A stretch of DNA of 64,000 nt from Nitrogeniibacter aestuarii (GTDB lineage Bacteria > Pseudomonadota > Gammaproteobacteria > Burkholderiales > Rhodocyclaceae). Each line of letters starts with the position of its first letter. Within the stretch, counting starts at the first letter, position 1. Positions 56,405 to 63,681 of the stretch are shown here, piece by piece. A program made the position numbers and the translations under genes. The notes below the pieces were generated by a model. It did not search any database. It saw nothing but the letters and a program-made list of their open reading frames with translations, and was not told the DNA's origin. Where the stretch lies: assembly GCF_017309585.1 (NCBI RefSeq), contig NZ_CP071321.1, forward strand, positions 1,302,001 through 1,366,000, written 5' to 3'.

Positions 56405-56944
56405 TTGATTCTCCAATAAACTGAAAAGGGATGAGGTGGACTGAATTGACCCGTTGCGGGCAGTGTCTTCTTCCCCGCATTGCCGGGGTCGGCGAAGGGG
56501 GGACATGGCGATCACGCGGCAGTGGCTACATGGGCGGTTCCTCTGGTGTCGATAGTGGGCAGCGGCGGCATCTGGACGGGATATTCCATTGGCCTTCACT
56601 GAGCACATACGAGGCGACGCCGCGCAGAGGCTTCAGGAATTAATTCCTAAATGAGACAGGATGTTTCGAGGGCGCCGAGGGGCCTCGGGCGTGCCGGCAG
56701 CTGACAAATCACGACCTGCACGTCCAGTGACTGCTGCACTCCCGCGTGAGGATTTGCCGGGACGCGGGCTGACTTTTTGTAAGTCGGGGTAAATATGGCG
56801 GTGCGGACTACGGTTGCCCGCGTGGCGCTGATAGGCTGCGGTGGTTGCTATCGGTGCCTGCCGACTGCGCGATAACCGACTTCGAGTCTGGTCTGATGCG
56901 GTAACCAACCCGCTGGAGCAGACGCCGCGAACCCACTGTTCCCC
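56405..56944. other. 540-base intergenic region, divergent PEP-CTERM and ECF sigma genes
   Basis: No gene is supported. Short frames at 56431-56643 (+) and 56633-56908 (-) have no ribosome site and unnatural composition. It must hold promoters for both divergent genes, but I find no convincing sigma70 or ECF-type pair. A perfect 14-bp palindrome sits at 56635-56648. Confidence 0.45.
56635..56648. promoter_or_regulatory. Perfect 14-bp palindrome, possible operator
   Basis: AGGAATTAATTCCT is an exact palindrome in an AT-rich spot within the divergent region. Its symmetry suits a dimeric regulator. The function is not shown by the sequence. Confidence 0.35.
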
Positions 56945-57508
56945 ATGACCCGCCGCCCCGTTCGAAACGCCCCAACGGATCTCGCCATGCTCATCGCGCG
57001 CTGCGCACTGCGTGACCAGGCTGCATTTCTGGCGCTATACGATGCGACCTCGGCCAAACTCTTTGGTGTGATCCTTCGTATCGTCAAAAGGGAGCCGTGG
57101 GCGGAAGAAGTCGTGCAGGATGTCTATCTCAGGATCTGGGATTCGGCGCCGCGCTATAACGCGACACTGGGGCAACCCATGACCTGGCTGATCAACATCG
57201 CACGCAACCGCGCCATCGACTTCCTGCGCAGCAGCGAATACGCGATGGCGCATCAAAACGAAGAACTCGACGATGCCTTGCCCGCAGACGTCGATCTCGC
57301 CCTGTCAGCAGAAACCCGCGCGGAGATGAGCCGGCTGGCCGGCTGTATGGATTTGCTGAAGTGCGATCAGCGGGACTGCATATTGCTGGTCTATCATCTG
57401 GGCTATACGCCGACCGAAGTCGCCGAGCGGGCCGGGCACGCCATCGGTACCGTCAAGACCTGGCTTCGGCGCGGCGTTCAACGGCTGCGGGATTGCATGC
57501 GCTCATGA
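56945..57508 (+). CDS. ECF-family RNA polymerase sigma factor
   Basis: This encodes 187 residues. Region 2 (~20-90) with AAFLALYDATSAKLFGVILRIV split and EEVVQDVYLRIWDSAPRYNA; region 4 (~130-185) with LLVYHLGYTPTEVAERAGHAIGTVKTWLRRG split. It resembles the RpoE/SigK-type group that pairs with RskA-like anti-sigma proteins. Its stop overlaps the next gene's start (ATGA), and that gene encodes the expected anti-sigma. It directs transcription of an envelope- or stress-linked regulon that is not identified. Confidence 0.92.
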   Translation: MTRRPVRNAPTDLAMLIARCALRDQAAFLALYDATSAKLFGVILRIVKREPWAEEVVQDVYLRIWDSAPRYNATLGQPMTWLINIARNRAIDFLRSSEYAMAHQNEELDDALPADVDLALSAETRAEMSRLAGCMDLLKCDQRDCILLVYHLGYTPTEVAERAGHAIGTVKTWLRRGVQRLRDCMRS

Positions 57509-58254
57509 GATACGACAACCCGACCCTGAGAGAGCACCTCGCAAGTACGTATGCGCTCGGGAGCCTGCGCGGTCTGGCGCGTCTGCGCTTCGAGCGATTG
57601 ATGCGCGACGATGCGGCCTTGCGGGCGCTGGTCGTCGATTGCCAGGAAATGCTCACACCGCTCGCGCTCGGTGCCCCGGACGTGGCGCCGCCGGCTGTCG
57701 TGAGGTCGCGGCTGGCAAAAGCGACATCTTCCGGAGGCGCGACGTCGACGGAGCGAGGGTTGTGGCAGCGTCTTTCGTCGTGGCGAGCGCTTGCCGCTTT
57801 CAATGGTCTGGTGGCTGCCGCACTGCTGGCTGTGGTGGGCCTGGGTCTGATCCAGCCTGCCGTGGTCGACTCCCCGGAACTGGTCTATGTCGGTGTGCTC
57901 TCCGACCGAGCGAATCGACCTGCACTTGCGGTGCTGGCCTATAACAAGCCGTTCCGTCTCAGCGTCGAGTCGAAGCTGCCGCTGAGCACGTCGGCGGACC
58001 GGGAATTCCGGGTATGGATACGTGACAGCGAAACGGATGCGATCGTGTTTCTCGCATCCATTCCTCCGGGCCAGAAGACGCTGGTCATTGAGGAGGCCGC
58101 ATGGCGTCGATTGAAAGCGGCCAAGGCGCTGTTGGTGACCGAAGCCATGTCGGGCAGCCCGACCGACGCACCCACCGGGGACATTCTCTTCGAGGGGGTG
58201 TGCGTCAATCTCAAGAAGTGGTCCGAGGCCGCCGATCCATCCGCCAAACCCTGA
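57505..58254 (+). CDS. Anti-sigma factor, RskA-like
   Basis: This encodes 249 residues. A cytoplasmic anti-sigma domain at the N terminus (NPTLREHLASTYALGSLRG split, LMRDDAALRALV), a single TM (~98-117: FNGLVAAALLAVVGLGLIQP) and a periplasmic RskA-type domain (~125-225). It holds its cognate ECF sigma factor at the membrane until a signal triggers release. Overlaps the sigma gene by 4 bases. A reading from 57361 would be in another frame of the sigma gene. Confidence 0.88.
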   Translation: MRYDNPTLREHLASTYALGSLRGLARLRFERLMRDDAALRALVVDCQEMLTPLALGAPDVAPPAVVRSRLAKATSSGGATSTERGLWQRLSSWRALAAFNGLVAAALLAVVGLGLIQPAVVDSPELVYVGVLSDRANRPALAVLAYNKPFRLSVESKLPLSTSADREFRVWIRDSETDAIVFLASIPPGQKTLVIEEAAWRRLKAAKALLVTEAMSGSPTDAPTGDILFEGVCVNLKKWSEAADPSAKP

Positions 58255-58435
58255 GCAGGTGGCCGACATGCGTTTCAGGCATGAAACTCTCTTGGCGGTT
58301 GATCCAGACGCCATCGCTCGCCGGTACATAATGTCGTCGAGGCGCGAGTGGCAAGGGCGGAGGGATGCCGCCTCGTAGGCGAGCGGGTGCGTTTCAAGGA
58401 TAATCGGACCGAAATTGACGTTCCAGGAATGAGCC

Positions 58436-59203
58436 TTGAATCACCGCGCCCGCAAACGCTTCGGCCAGAATTTTCTTTCCGACCCCAATATCATCCGCAA
58501 GATCATCGATACCATTGCCCCTCAGCCCGGGCAGAATGTGGTCGAGATCGGACCGGGGCTCGGGGCCATGACCGCACCCTTGCAGGAGCGCCTGGGGCAC
58601 CTGAGTGTGGTCGAGATCGATCGCGACCTGATTGCGAAGCTGCACGAGCGCTACACGCCCGAGCAGATCACGGTGCACGAAGGTGACGCGCTGAAGTTTG
58701 ATTTCGCCATGCTGGGTGAAGACCTGCGCGTGGTTGGCAATCTGCCCTACAACATCTCCACGCCCTTGCTGTTTCACCTGGCTTCGTTCGCCGAACAGGT
58801 GCGCGACATGACCTTCATGCTGCAAAAGGAGGTCGTCATGCGCATGGTCGCCGAGCCCGGTTCGAGCGACTACGGTCGCCTGTCGGTGATGCTGCAGTAC
58901 CGTTTTCGCATGGGGCGCATGTTCGATGTGCCCCCCGGTGCGTTCCGTCCGGTGCCCAAGGTGATGTCGAGCATCGTTCGTCTGATGCCGCGTCCGGCAG
59001 ATGCCCTGACGGCGATCAACGAACAGACACTCTCCCGGGTGGTTGCGGCGGCCTTCGGACAGCGGCGCAAGACCCTGCGCAACACCTTGCGCGAGTTCAT
59101 TGACGATGCCGGCCTCGAAGCCCTGGGCATTGACCCCGGGGTACGCGCCGAGCGTCTGGCGGTGGCTGATTACGTCCGCATCGCCAATGCCGTGAGTGCA
59201 TGA
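58436..59203 (+). CDS. rsmA: 16S rRNA dimethyladenosine transferase (KsgA/RsmA)
   Basis: This 255-residue SAM enzyme dimethylates two adjacent adenosines near the 3' end of 16S rRNA. Features: RKRFGQNFLSDPNIIRKI (~6-23), VVEIGPGLGAMTAPL (~36-50), VVGNLPYNISTPLLFHL (~100-116), and the C-terminal RRKTLRNTLRE. The TTG start at 58436 has AGGA 8 bases before it. It is normally near pdxA, but here 9.2 kb separates the two. Confidence 0.95.
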   Translation: MNHRARKRFGQNFLSDPNIIRKIIDTIAPQPGQNVVEIGPGLGAMTAPLQERLGHLSVVEIDRDLIAKLHERYTPEQITVHEGDALKFDFAMLGEDLRVVGNLPYNISTPLLFHLASFAEQVRDMTFMLQKEVVMRMVAEPGSSDYGRLSVMLQYRFRMGRMFDVPPGAFRPVPKVMSSIVRLMPRPADALTAINEQTLSRVVAAAFGQRRKTLRNTLREFIDDAGLEALGIDPGVRAERLAVADYVRIANAVSA

Positions 59204-59235
59204 AAAAAGCCGGGCACTGCCCGGCTTTTTTCATG
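59199..59235. terminator. Bidirectional terminator after rsmA
   Basis: CATGAAAAAAGCCGGGC-ACT-GCCCGGCTTTTTTCATG is a perfect 17-bp stem with a 3-base loop. The rsmA stop codon lies inside it. It also serves the convergent small membrane-protein gene (stop at 59250). Confidence 0.92.
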
Positions 59236-59249
59236 AGGCAGCCGTGCGC

Positions 59250-59453
59250 TTACTGGCTGCTGCCTTCTTTCTTGAGTGGGCAGGTACTCATGCCCAGCAG
59301 CGGGTAGAGCGGGCAGAAGCCGATCAGGCCGGTGGCGAGCGGCACCACGCCGATCCACGCCCAGATCGGGCCACCCATCAGCGCCCAGGCGATCAGCGCG
59401 ATGCCGGCGACGATACGAAGAATCTTGTCGATACCACCTACGTTGGATTTCAT
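59250..59453 (-). CDS. DUF2892/YgaP-like small inner-membrane protein
   Basis: This encodes 67 residues. The start MKSNVGGIDKILRIVAG and two short TMs (~13-30, ~33-50) with GFCPLYPLLGMSTCPL near the end match the DUF2892 family, whose members include the membrane part of the rhodanese YgaP. Two cysteines are kept. The ribosome site GGGAGG lies 5 bases before the ATG. An inverted repeat upstream may be its operator. Confidence 0.9.
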   Translation of the reverse strand: MKSNVGGIDKILRIVAGIALIAWALMGGPIWAWIGVVPLATGLIGFCPLYPLLGMSTCPLKKEGSSQ

Positions 59454-59515
59454 GGTGTCCTCCCATCAATTCGGTTCCAGTGAGTGCATTGGAGCAAATC
59501 GGGGTCCGGTGCGTC

Positions 59516-59531
59516 TGTAACCAAGGTTACA
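59516..59531. promoter_or_regulatory. Inverted repeat TGTAACC-AA-GGTTACA, possible operator
   Basis: Seven-base arms with a two-base centre lie 63 bases upstream of the DUF2892 start and 220 before the chemoreceptor start. The symmetry is that of a dimeric regulator. The regulator is not identified. Confidence 0.4.
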
Positions 59532-59750
59532 CAGCGTGCCGGCGGGGCGGCAGCGTATGGAAAACGTAATAAAGAGTTCGGCCCCGCTGCCGTAATCCTC
59601 AACGACGACAAGAACAACACGAATCGAGTCTTGACCCACCCTGTGGCGTAACACGGCTAATCCGGCGCCGTGACCGAGCAGAGGCGGATTCCTGAGGGTA
59701 GACAGGCGACGAAGCAGGCAGAGACACTGCGGGCGCGCCGGGAGAAAAAC

Positions 59751-61373
59751 ATGCAAAGCGTCTCGGATACACCCATCTGGCTCAGGCTTACGGCCGTCAT
59801 CGCGGCCATGCTGTTGTGCGCCTTTGGGGCCATGATCTATTGGGAAACCCAGGTCAATCGGGAAACCGCCATCGATCAGGCCCGCGAGTTCGCCCTGTCG
59901 GTGCACGACATGACCATGGCCGGGCTGACCGGCATGATGATCACCGGCACGGTGGGGCAGCGCGACGTCTTTCTTGATCAGATCAAGGAGCTGTCCTCCG
60001 TGCGTGACCTGACGGTCATTCGCGGTGAGGCCGTGTCGAAACAGTTCGGCCCCGGCATGGCGGGCGAAACGACCGTCACCGCTGAGGAGAAAGAGGTACT
60101 GGCGAGCGGCAAGCCCCTGTTCGATGTGCGCACGGAACCAGGCATCGGTGAGCATCTGCGGGTTATCGTGCCGGCGCAGGCCTCGAAAAACTACCTGGGC
60201 AAGGACTGCACCACCTGTCACATGGTCGCCGAGGGGACGTCTCTGGGGGCCGTCAGCATGAAGATCGACCTCGCCAAGGTGAATTCGGCGGTTTCGGATT
60301 TCCGCAACAAGAGCCTGCTCTTTGCGTTGCTGGTGTCGGTACCGCTGGTCGGTTTCATCTTCTTCTTCATTCGCCGTTTCGTCACGACACCGTTGGCTCA
60401 CATGACCGGTAACCTGGAAGAGATCGCCAACGGCAAGGGCGACCTCACCGCCCGACTCGATGTGAGCCACCGGGACGAGATCGGGCGCGCGGCCGAGAGC
60501 TTCAACCAGATGCTGGCGACCATCGCGGAACTGGTGCGGCAGGTGGGCGGTTCGGCGGCCAGTGTGGCCGGCGCAGCCCGTGGTGTTTCCGGCAGTGCCA
60601 ACCAGCTGGGGGATGGCTCCCATCAGCAGAACCGACAGTCTCTCGCCGCGGCCGAGGCCATGGAAGACCTGATGCAGAAGACGGCTCACATTGCGACCAG
60701 TGCCGAGAACGTGCGCGATCTGTCGCATGAGTCGCTGGCTCGTTCGGAAGAGGGCCTCAAGCGCTTGCGCCACCTGATCGGCGAGGTTGATCACGTGGAA
60801 AGCGCGGTGTCGCAGATGGATACGACCGTGACCGCCTTTGTCGATTCGACCACTGAAATCAACCACATGACCCAGGAAGTGCGCGAGATTGCCGAGCAGA
60901 CCAATCTGCTGGCCCTCAATGCCGCGATTGAAGCCGCCCGTGCCGGCGAACAGGGACGTGGATTTGCGGTGGTGGCGGACGAGGTGCGCAAGCTGGCGGA
61001 AAAATCGGCCAAGTCGGCCGGTGAGATCGATGCGATCACCACCACCTTGTCCAAACAGTCCGGTGAAGTGAAATCGGCGCTGCACAGCGGTCGCGATCAC
61101 CTGGCCAGCTCACGCAAGGCCGCTGACGATGTCAAAGGCGTGCTCGACGCGGCCAATGCATCGGTCTCGCAGGTGTGCAGCGGTCTGGATGACATTGCCG
61201 AGGCCACTGAAGCACAGCGCGCCTCCAGCGTTCAGGTGACCCAGAGCATCGAGGCCATCGCTTCGATGGCCCGTGAAAACGATGCGGCCATCAGCAAGAC
61301 GGTGGGATCCGCGCAGGACATGGAGCGTCAGGCTTCCGGTCTGCAGGAGGCGGTTGCCCGCTTCCGCGTCTGA
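59751..61373 (+). CDS. Methyl-accepting chemotaxis protein with periplasmic haem-c motif
   Basis: This encodes 540 residues. TM1 (~11-31), a periplasmic sensor (~32-185) with the CxxCH haem-c attachment motif CTTCH (Cys153, Cys156, His157), TM2 (~190-212), HAMP (~213-265), then a long cytoplasmic coiled coil with the conserved tip EIAEQTNLLALNAAIEAARA split. The haem motif points to sensing of redox state, oxygen or NO, if cytochrome maturation acts on it. The start ATG at 59751 has GGGAG upstream. No other che genes are near. Confidence 0.92.
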   Translation: MQSVSDTPIWLRLTAVIAAMLLCAFGAMIYWETQVNRETAIDQAREFALSVHDMTMAGLTGMMITGTVGQRDVFLDQIKELSSVRDLTVIRGEAVSKQFGPGMAGETTVTAEEKEVLASGKPLFDVRTEPGIGEHLRVIVPAQASKNYLGKDCTTCHMVAEGTSLGAVSMKIDLAKVNSAVSDFRNKSLLFALLVSVPLVGFIFFFIRRFVTTPLAHMTGNLEEIANGKGDLTARLDVSHRDEIGRAAESFNQMLATIAELVRQVGGSAASVAGAARGVSGSANQLGDGSHQQNRQSLAAAEAMEDLMQKTAHIATSAENVRDLSHESLARSEEGLKRLRHLIGEVDHVESAVSQMDTTVTAFVDSTTEINHMTQEVREIAEQTNLLALNAAIEAARAGEQGRGFAVVADEVRKLAEKSAKSAGEIDAITTTLSKQSGEVKSALHSGRDHLASSRKAADDVKGVLDAANASVSQVCSGLDDIAEATEAQRASSVQVTQSIEAIASMARENDAAISKTVGSAQDMERQASGLQEAVARFRV

Positions 61374-61392
61374 ATCTGACAGCTTGATCGGC

Positions 61393-61429
61393 GTGCCCCA
61401 TGCCACCTATAACAGGTGGCATGGGGCAC
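61393..61429 (+). promoter_or_regulatory. 16-bp hairpin spanning the start of the TIR gene; may also terminate the chemoreceptor transcript
   Basis: GTGCCCCATGCCACCT (61393-61408) and its exact reverse complement (61414-61429) enclose the loop ATAAC. The sequence following is ATTTTCATTT, so it could act as a terminator 19 bases after the chemoreceptor stop. The AGGTGG ribosome-site-like bases and the ATG at 61421 lie in the right arm, and the ATG at 61400 lies in the left arm, so translation of the TIR gene should be blocked when it folds. Confidence 0.8.
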
Positions 61430-62317
61430 ATTTTCATTTCATATCGACGTGACGACAGCGCCGGGTATGCGGGCCGGCTGGAGGAGGCGCTCCAGGCGTA
61501 CTTCGGCCCCGATGCCGTGTTCCGCGATGTGGACGATCTGGTGCCCGGCATGGCTTTTTCCTCGGCGCTTGATGCCCGGATCGACGCGGCACGGGTGGTG
61601 CTGGTGCTGATCGGGCCCGGGTGGCTGGACGCCGATCGCGACGGCGTGCGCCGTCTGGAGCAGGCCGACGACTATGTCCGGCGGGAGGTCGCACAGGCCC
61701 TCGCCAGTGCGAAACCGGTCATCCCCGTCCTGCTCGGCGGAGCGCAATTGCCCGCGCGCGAGGCGCTTCCGGCGCCGCTCAAGGGGTTGGTCGATCGTCA
61801 TGCAGTGTGCCTCGATGACTCCGGTTGGCGCGATGACGTGGCACGCCTGTCAGGTGCACTTGCTCAGTGGGTGCCGCCTGCCGGGCACTCACGGTTTCCG
61901 GGCGCAGCCAGATGGGGCGTTGGCCTTGTCGTGCTGCTCGGCGCACTCATGCTTGCCTGGCCTCATGAACCCCCCTTTCCCTCGGGTGCCTGGGAGACCG
62001 AGGTGCGTTACGAATGGGGGCCGGTGGTGACCGAACGCTTCGTCCTCACCGAGCGCGGGGAGCAGATCATCGGGTGGGCAAGTTTTCTCGGCGTGCCCCG
62101 GCCCATCGTTGCCGCGAGCTGGTCGGAGGGTGTCCTGCAGTTCGAAACGCGCACGCACAGCCAGATGGGCGATGAAGAGCGCAGCCTGCACCATCGCTAT
62201 CTCATGCAGCGCGACGATACGGACCGCACATGGCGGATGGACTACGTGATCGAAGGCGGATTTTCGCCTGTGAAGCCGATGCGTCTGTCGCTTCGCTACG
62301 CCGGTGCCGAACCCTGA
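61421..62317 (+). CDS. TIR-domain protein with one membrane segment and C-terminal beta domain
   Basis: This encodes 298 residues. TIR_2-type domain (~1-150): MGHIFISYRRDDSAGYAGRL, VFRDVDDLVPG, LVLIGPGWL, and the Glu in DDYVRREVAQAL (Glu89) where NADase-active TIRs carry their catalytic residue. One TM (~165-181), then a ~115-residue beta-rich domain, probably outside. It could be an NAD-cleaving or a scaffolding TIR; no phage-defence partner is seen. The start is ATG 61421 or 61400; both lie in a hairpin. Its stop codon abuts the convergent Crp/Fnr gene's stop (TGATCA). Confidence 0.85.
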   Translation: MGHIFISYRRDDSAGYAGRLEEALQAYFGPDAVFRDVDDLVPGMAFSSALDARIDAARVVLVLIGPGWLDADRDGVRRLEQADDYVRREVAQALASAKPVIPVLLGGAQLPAREALPAPLKGLVDRHAVCLDDSGWRDDVARLSGALAQWVPPAGHSRFPGAARWGVGLVVLLGALMLAWPHEPPFPSGAWETEVRYEWGPVVTERFVLTERGEQIIGWASFLGVPRPIVAASWSEGVLQFETRTHSQMGDEERSLHHRYLMQRDDTDRTWRMDYVIEGGFSPVKPMRLSLRYAGAEP

Positions 62318-62971
62318 TCAACCGCCTGCGACGTGTCGCAATCCGGCCGGATCTAGAATCTCGATCTGTTCCCGGGAAAGCTTGACCAGCGACTGGGCGG
62401 CAAATCCCTTGAGCAGGCGGCTGATGATCTCGCGCACGCTGCCCAGTTCGTCCGCCAGTTGCTGGTGGGTGGTGTGCAGGATGCGCCCTTTTCCCAGTAG
62501 CAGCGTCGCCAGGCGTTGATCGAGTTTGTGGAAAGCCACTTCCTCGATCAGTTGCATGAGCTCGGCAATGCGATCGGAGAACAGGTGAAAAACGAAGCCG
62601 CGAAAGGCGGGTTCGCCCAGCAGGGCGTCGAACACCGGCTTGGGCAGCATGACCATCTCGGTTTCCGTTTCGGTGATGCCGCGTGCGTTGTAGTCCTCGT
62701 GACCCAGCAGGCATGACGAGGAAATCACGCAGGTTTCGCCCGGAGACACCCGGTACAGCGGCAGCTCGCGACCATTGGGAGACGCCTTGATGACCCGCAC
62801 CGAGCCGCGAACCACGAATGGAAAACCCTCGCAGGCCTGGTGATCGTCGAACAGCACGGTCCCCGCCGGGACGGTGACCCACTGGGCGGCGTCAAGCAGC
62901 GCTGTCCGCGCGGCCTCGGGCAACTCGGCCAGTACCGGATAGCGCTCGATGAAGGTGTCGGTGGAACTCAT
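62318..62971 (-). CDS. Crp/Fnr-family transcription regulator
   Basis: This encodes 217 residues. A cNMP-like sensor domain (~25-125: FPFVVRGSVRVIKASPNGRELPLYRVSPGETC split), a dimerisation helix and a C-terminal winged helix (~150-215: THQQLADELGSVREIISRLLKGF split). FNR's N-terminal Fe-S cysteines are absent; Cys in the GETCVISSSCLLG stretch is common to this subfamily. The signal is unknown. It overlaps the hydrolase gene upstream by 4 bases, so the two are co-transcribed. Confidence 0.9.
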   Translation of the reverse strand: MSSTDTFIERYPVLAELPEAARTALLDAAQWVTVPAGTVLFDDHQACEGFPFVVRGSVRVIKASPNGRELPLYRVSPGETCVISSSCLLGHEDYNARGITETETEMVMLPKPVFDALLGEPAFRGFVFHLFSDRIAELMQLIEEVAFHKLDQRLATLLLGKGRILHTTHQQLADELGSVREIISRLLKGFAAQSLVKLSREQIEILDPAGLRHVAGG

Positions 62972-63681
62972 GCGGTCTCTTCCAGGCGTTTGAGCCAGTC
63001 GGTCACGACAGTGATCGCCGCCGCTGGCGTCTCTTCATGCCGTGCCGGAAGACACACGTGGCGGTCCAGCGGATGGCGGCGTTTGCGCGTGAAAGCATAG
63101 TCGATTCCCAGCCCGGCGGCAGGGTCTTTGTCACCCACGATCCAGAGCAATGGCAGCTTTGCCTCGAGTCGCCCCATGTTGTCCGGCCACACCAGAGCGC
63201 CCACCGGATCGAAATACGACAAATAGTGAGCCGGTCGCATGCGAATGCGACGGGTCGTGCCCTGAAAGGTATCGGTGAGGGGAATGCGCTCGTGTTCAGT
63301 GGGCTGGGTCTGCGCGATGGCCAGCGCAGCGAGCGTGTGTCCGTCGGCGGCCATGCGCTCGGGGAAATGCCCTGGTGCCAGAAGCACCAGCCCATCGGCG
63401 GCAGCGCCTTGCGCCGCGTGGGCGAGGGCCACCGCTGCGCCGAGGCTATGGCCGCACACGACGATCCGCGCACAACCGTTTTCACGCAGGCTCGCGACAT
63501 CCGCGTCGATGGTGGCCATGGCCTCCTCGAGCGGGCGGTCGTAAAGACGCCGCAGGGCCCACGGATAGGTCGAAACGGTGGTGCGGTGCCCGGCGTCGTT
63601 CAGTGCGTCCGCGAGGGGCGTTACGGCAAAGGGCGGGGCGTCCCATTTGCCGTGCAGCAGGACGACGCCGAGCGTGCTCAC
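62968..63681 (-). CDS. Alpha/beta-hydrolase fold protein (DUF3530/serine-hydrolase-like)
   Basis: This encodes 237 residues. The start VVLLHGKWDAPPFAV, the nucleophile elbow VVCGHSLGAAVALAHA (~80), and a late Asp/His (LLWIVGDKDPAAG ~175; VCLPARHEETPAAA ~218) complete a catalytic triad. Probably a cytoplasmic esterase or lipase-like enzyme; substrate not deducible. It starts with a GTG that overlaps the stop of the exonuclease III gene by 4 bases. Confidence 0.82.
   Translation of the reverse strand: MSTLGVVLLHGKWDAPPFAVTPLADALNDAGHRTTVSTYPWALRRLYDRPLEEAMATIDADVASLRENGCARIVVCGHSLGAAVALAHAAQGAAADGLVLLAPGHFPERMAADGHTLAALAIAQTQPTEHERIPLTDTFQGTTRRIRMRPAHYLSYFDPVGALVWPDNMGRLEAKLPLLWIVGDKDPAAGLGIDYAFTRKRRHPLDRHVCLPARHEETPAAAITVVTDWLKRLEETA

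Noticed and set aside
56860..56944. ECF-type autoregulatory promoter before the sigma gene
   Set aside because: AACC and GTC cores can be found but the spacing is too short for a convincing match.
59466..61100. 544-codon antisense frame opposite the chemoreceptor
   Set aside because: Shadow of a coiled-coil gene with biased codon use.
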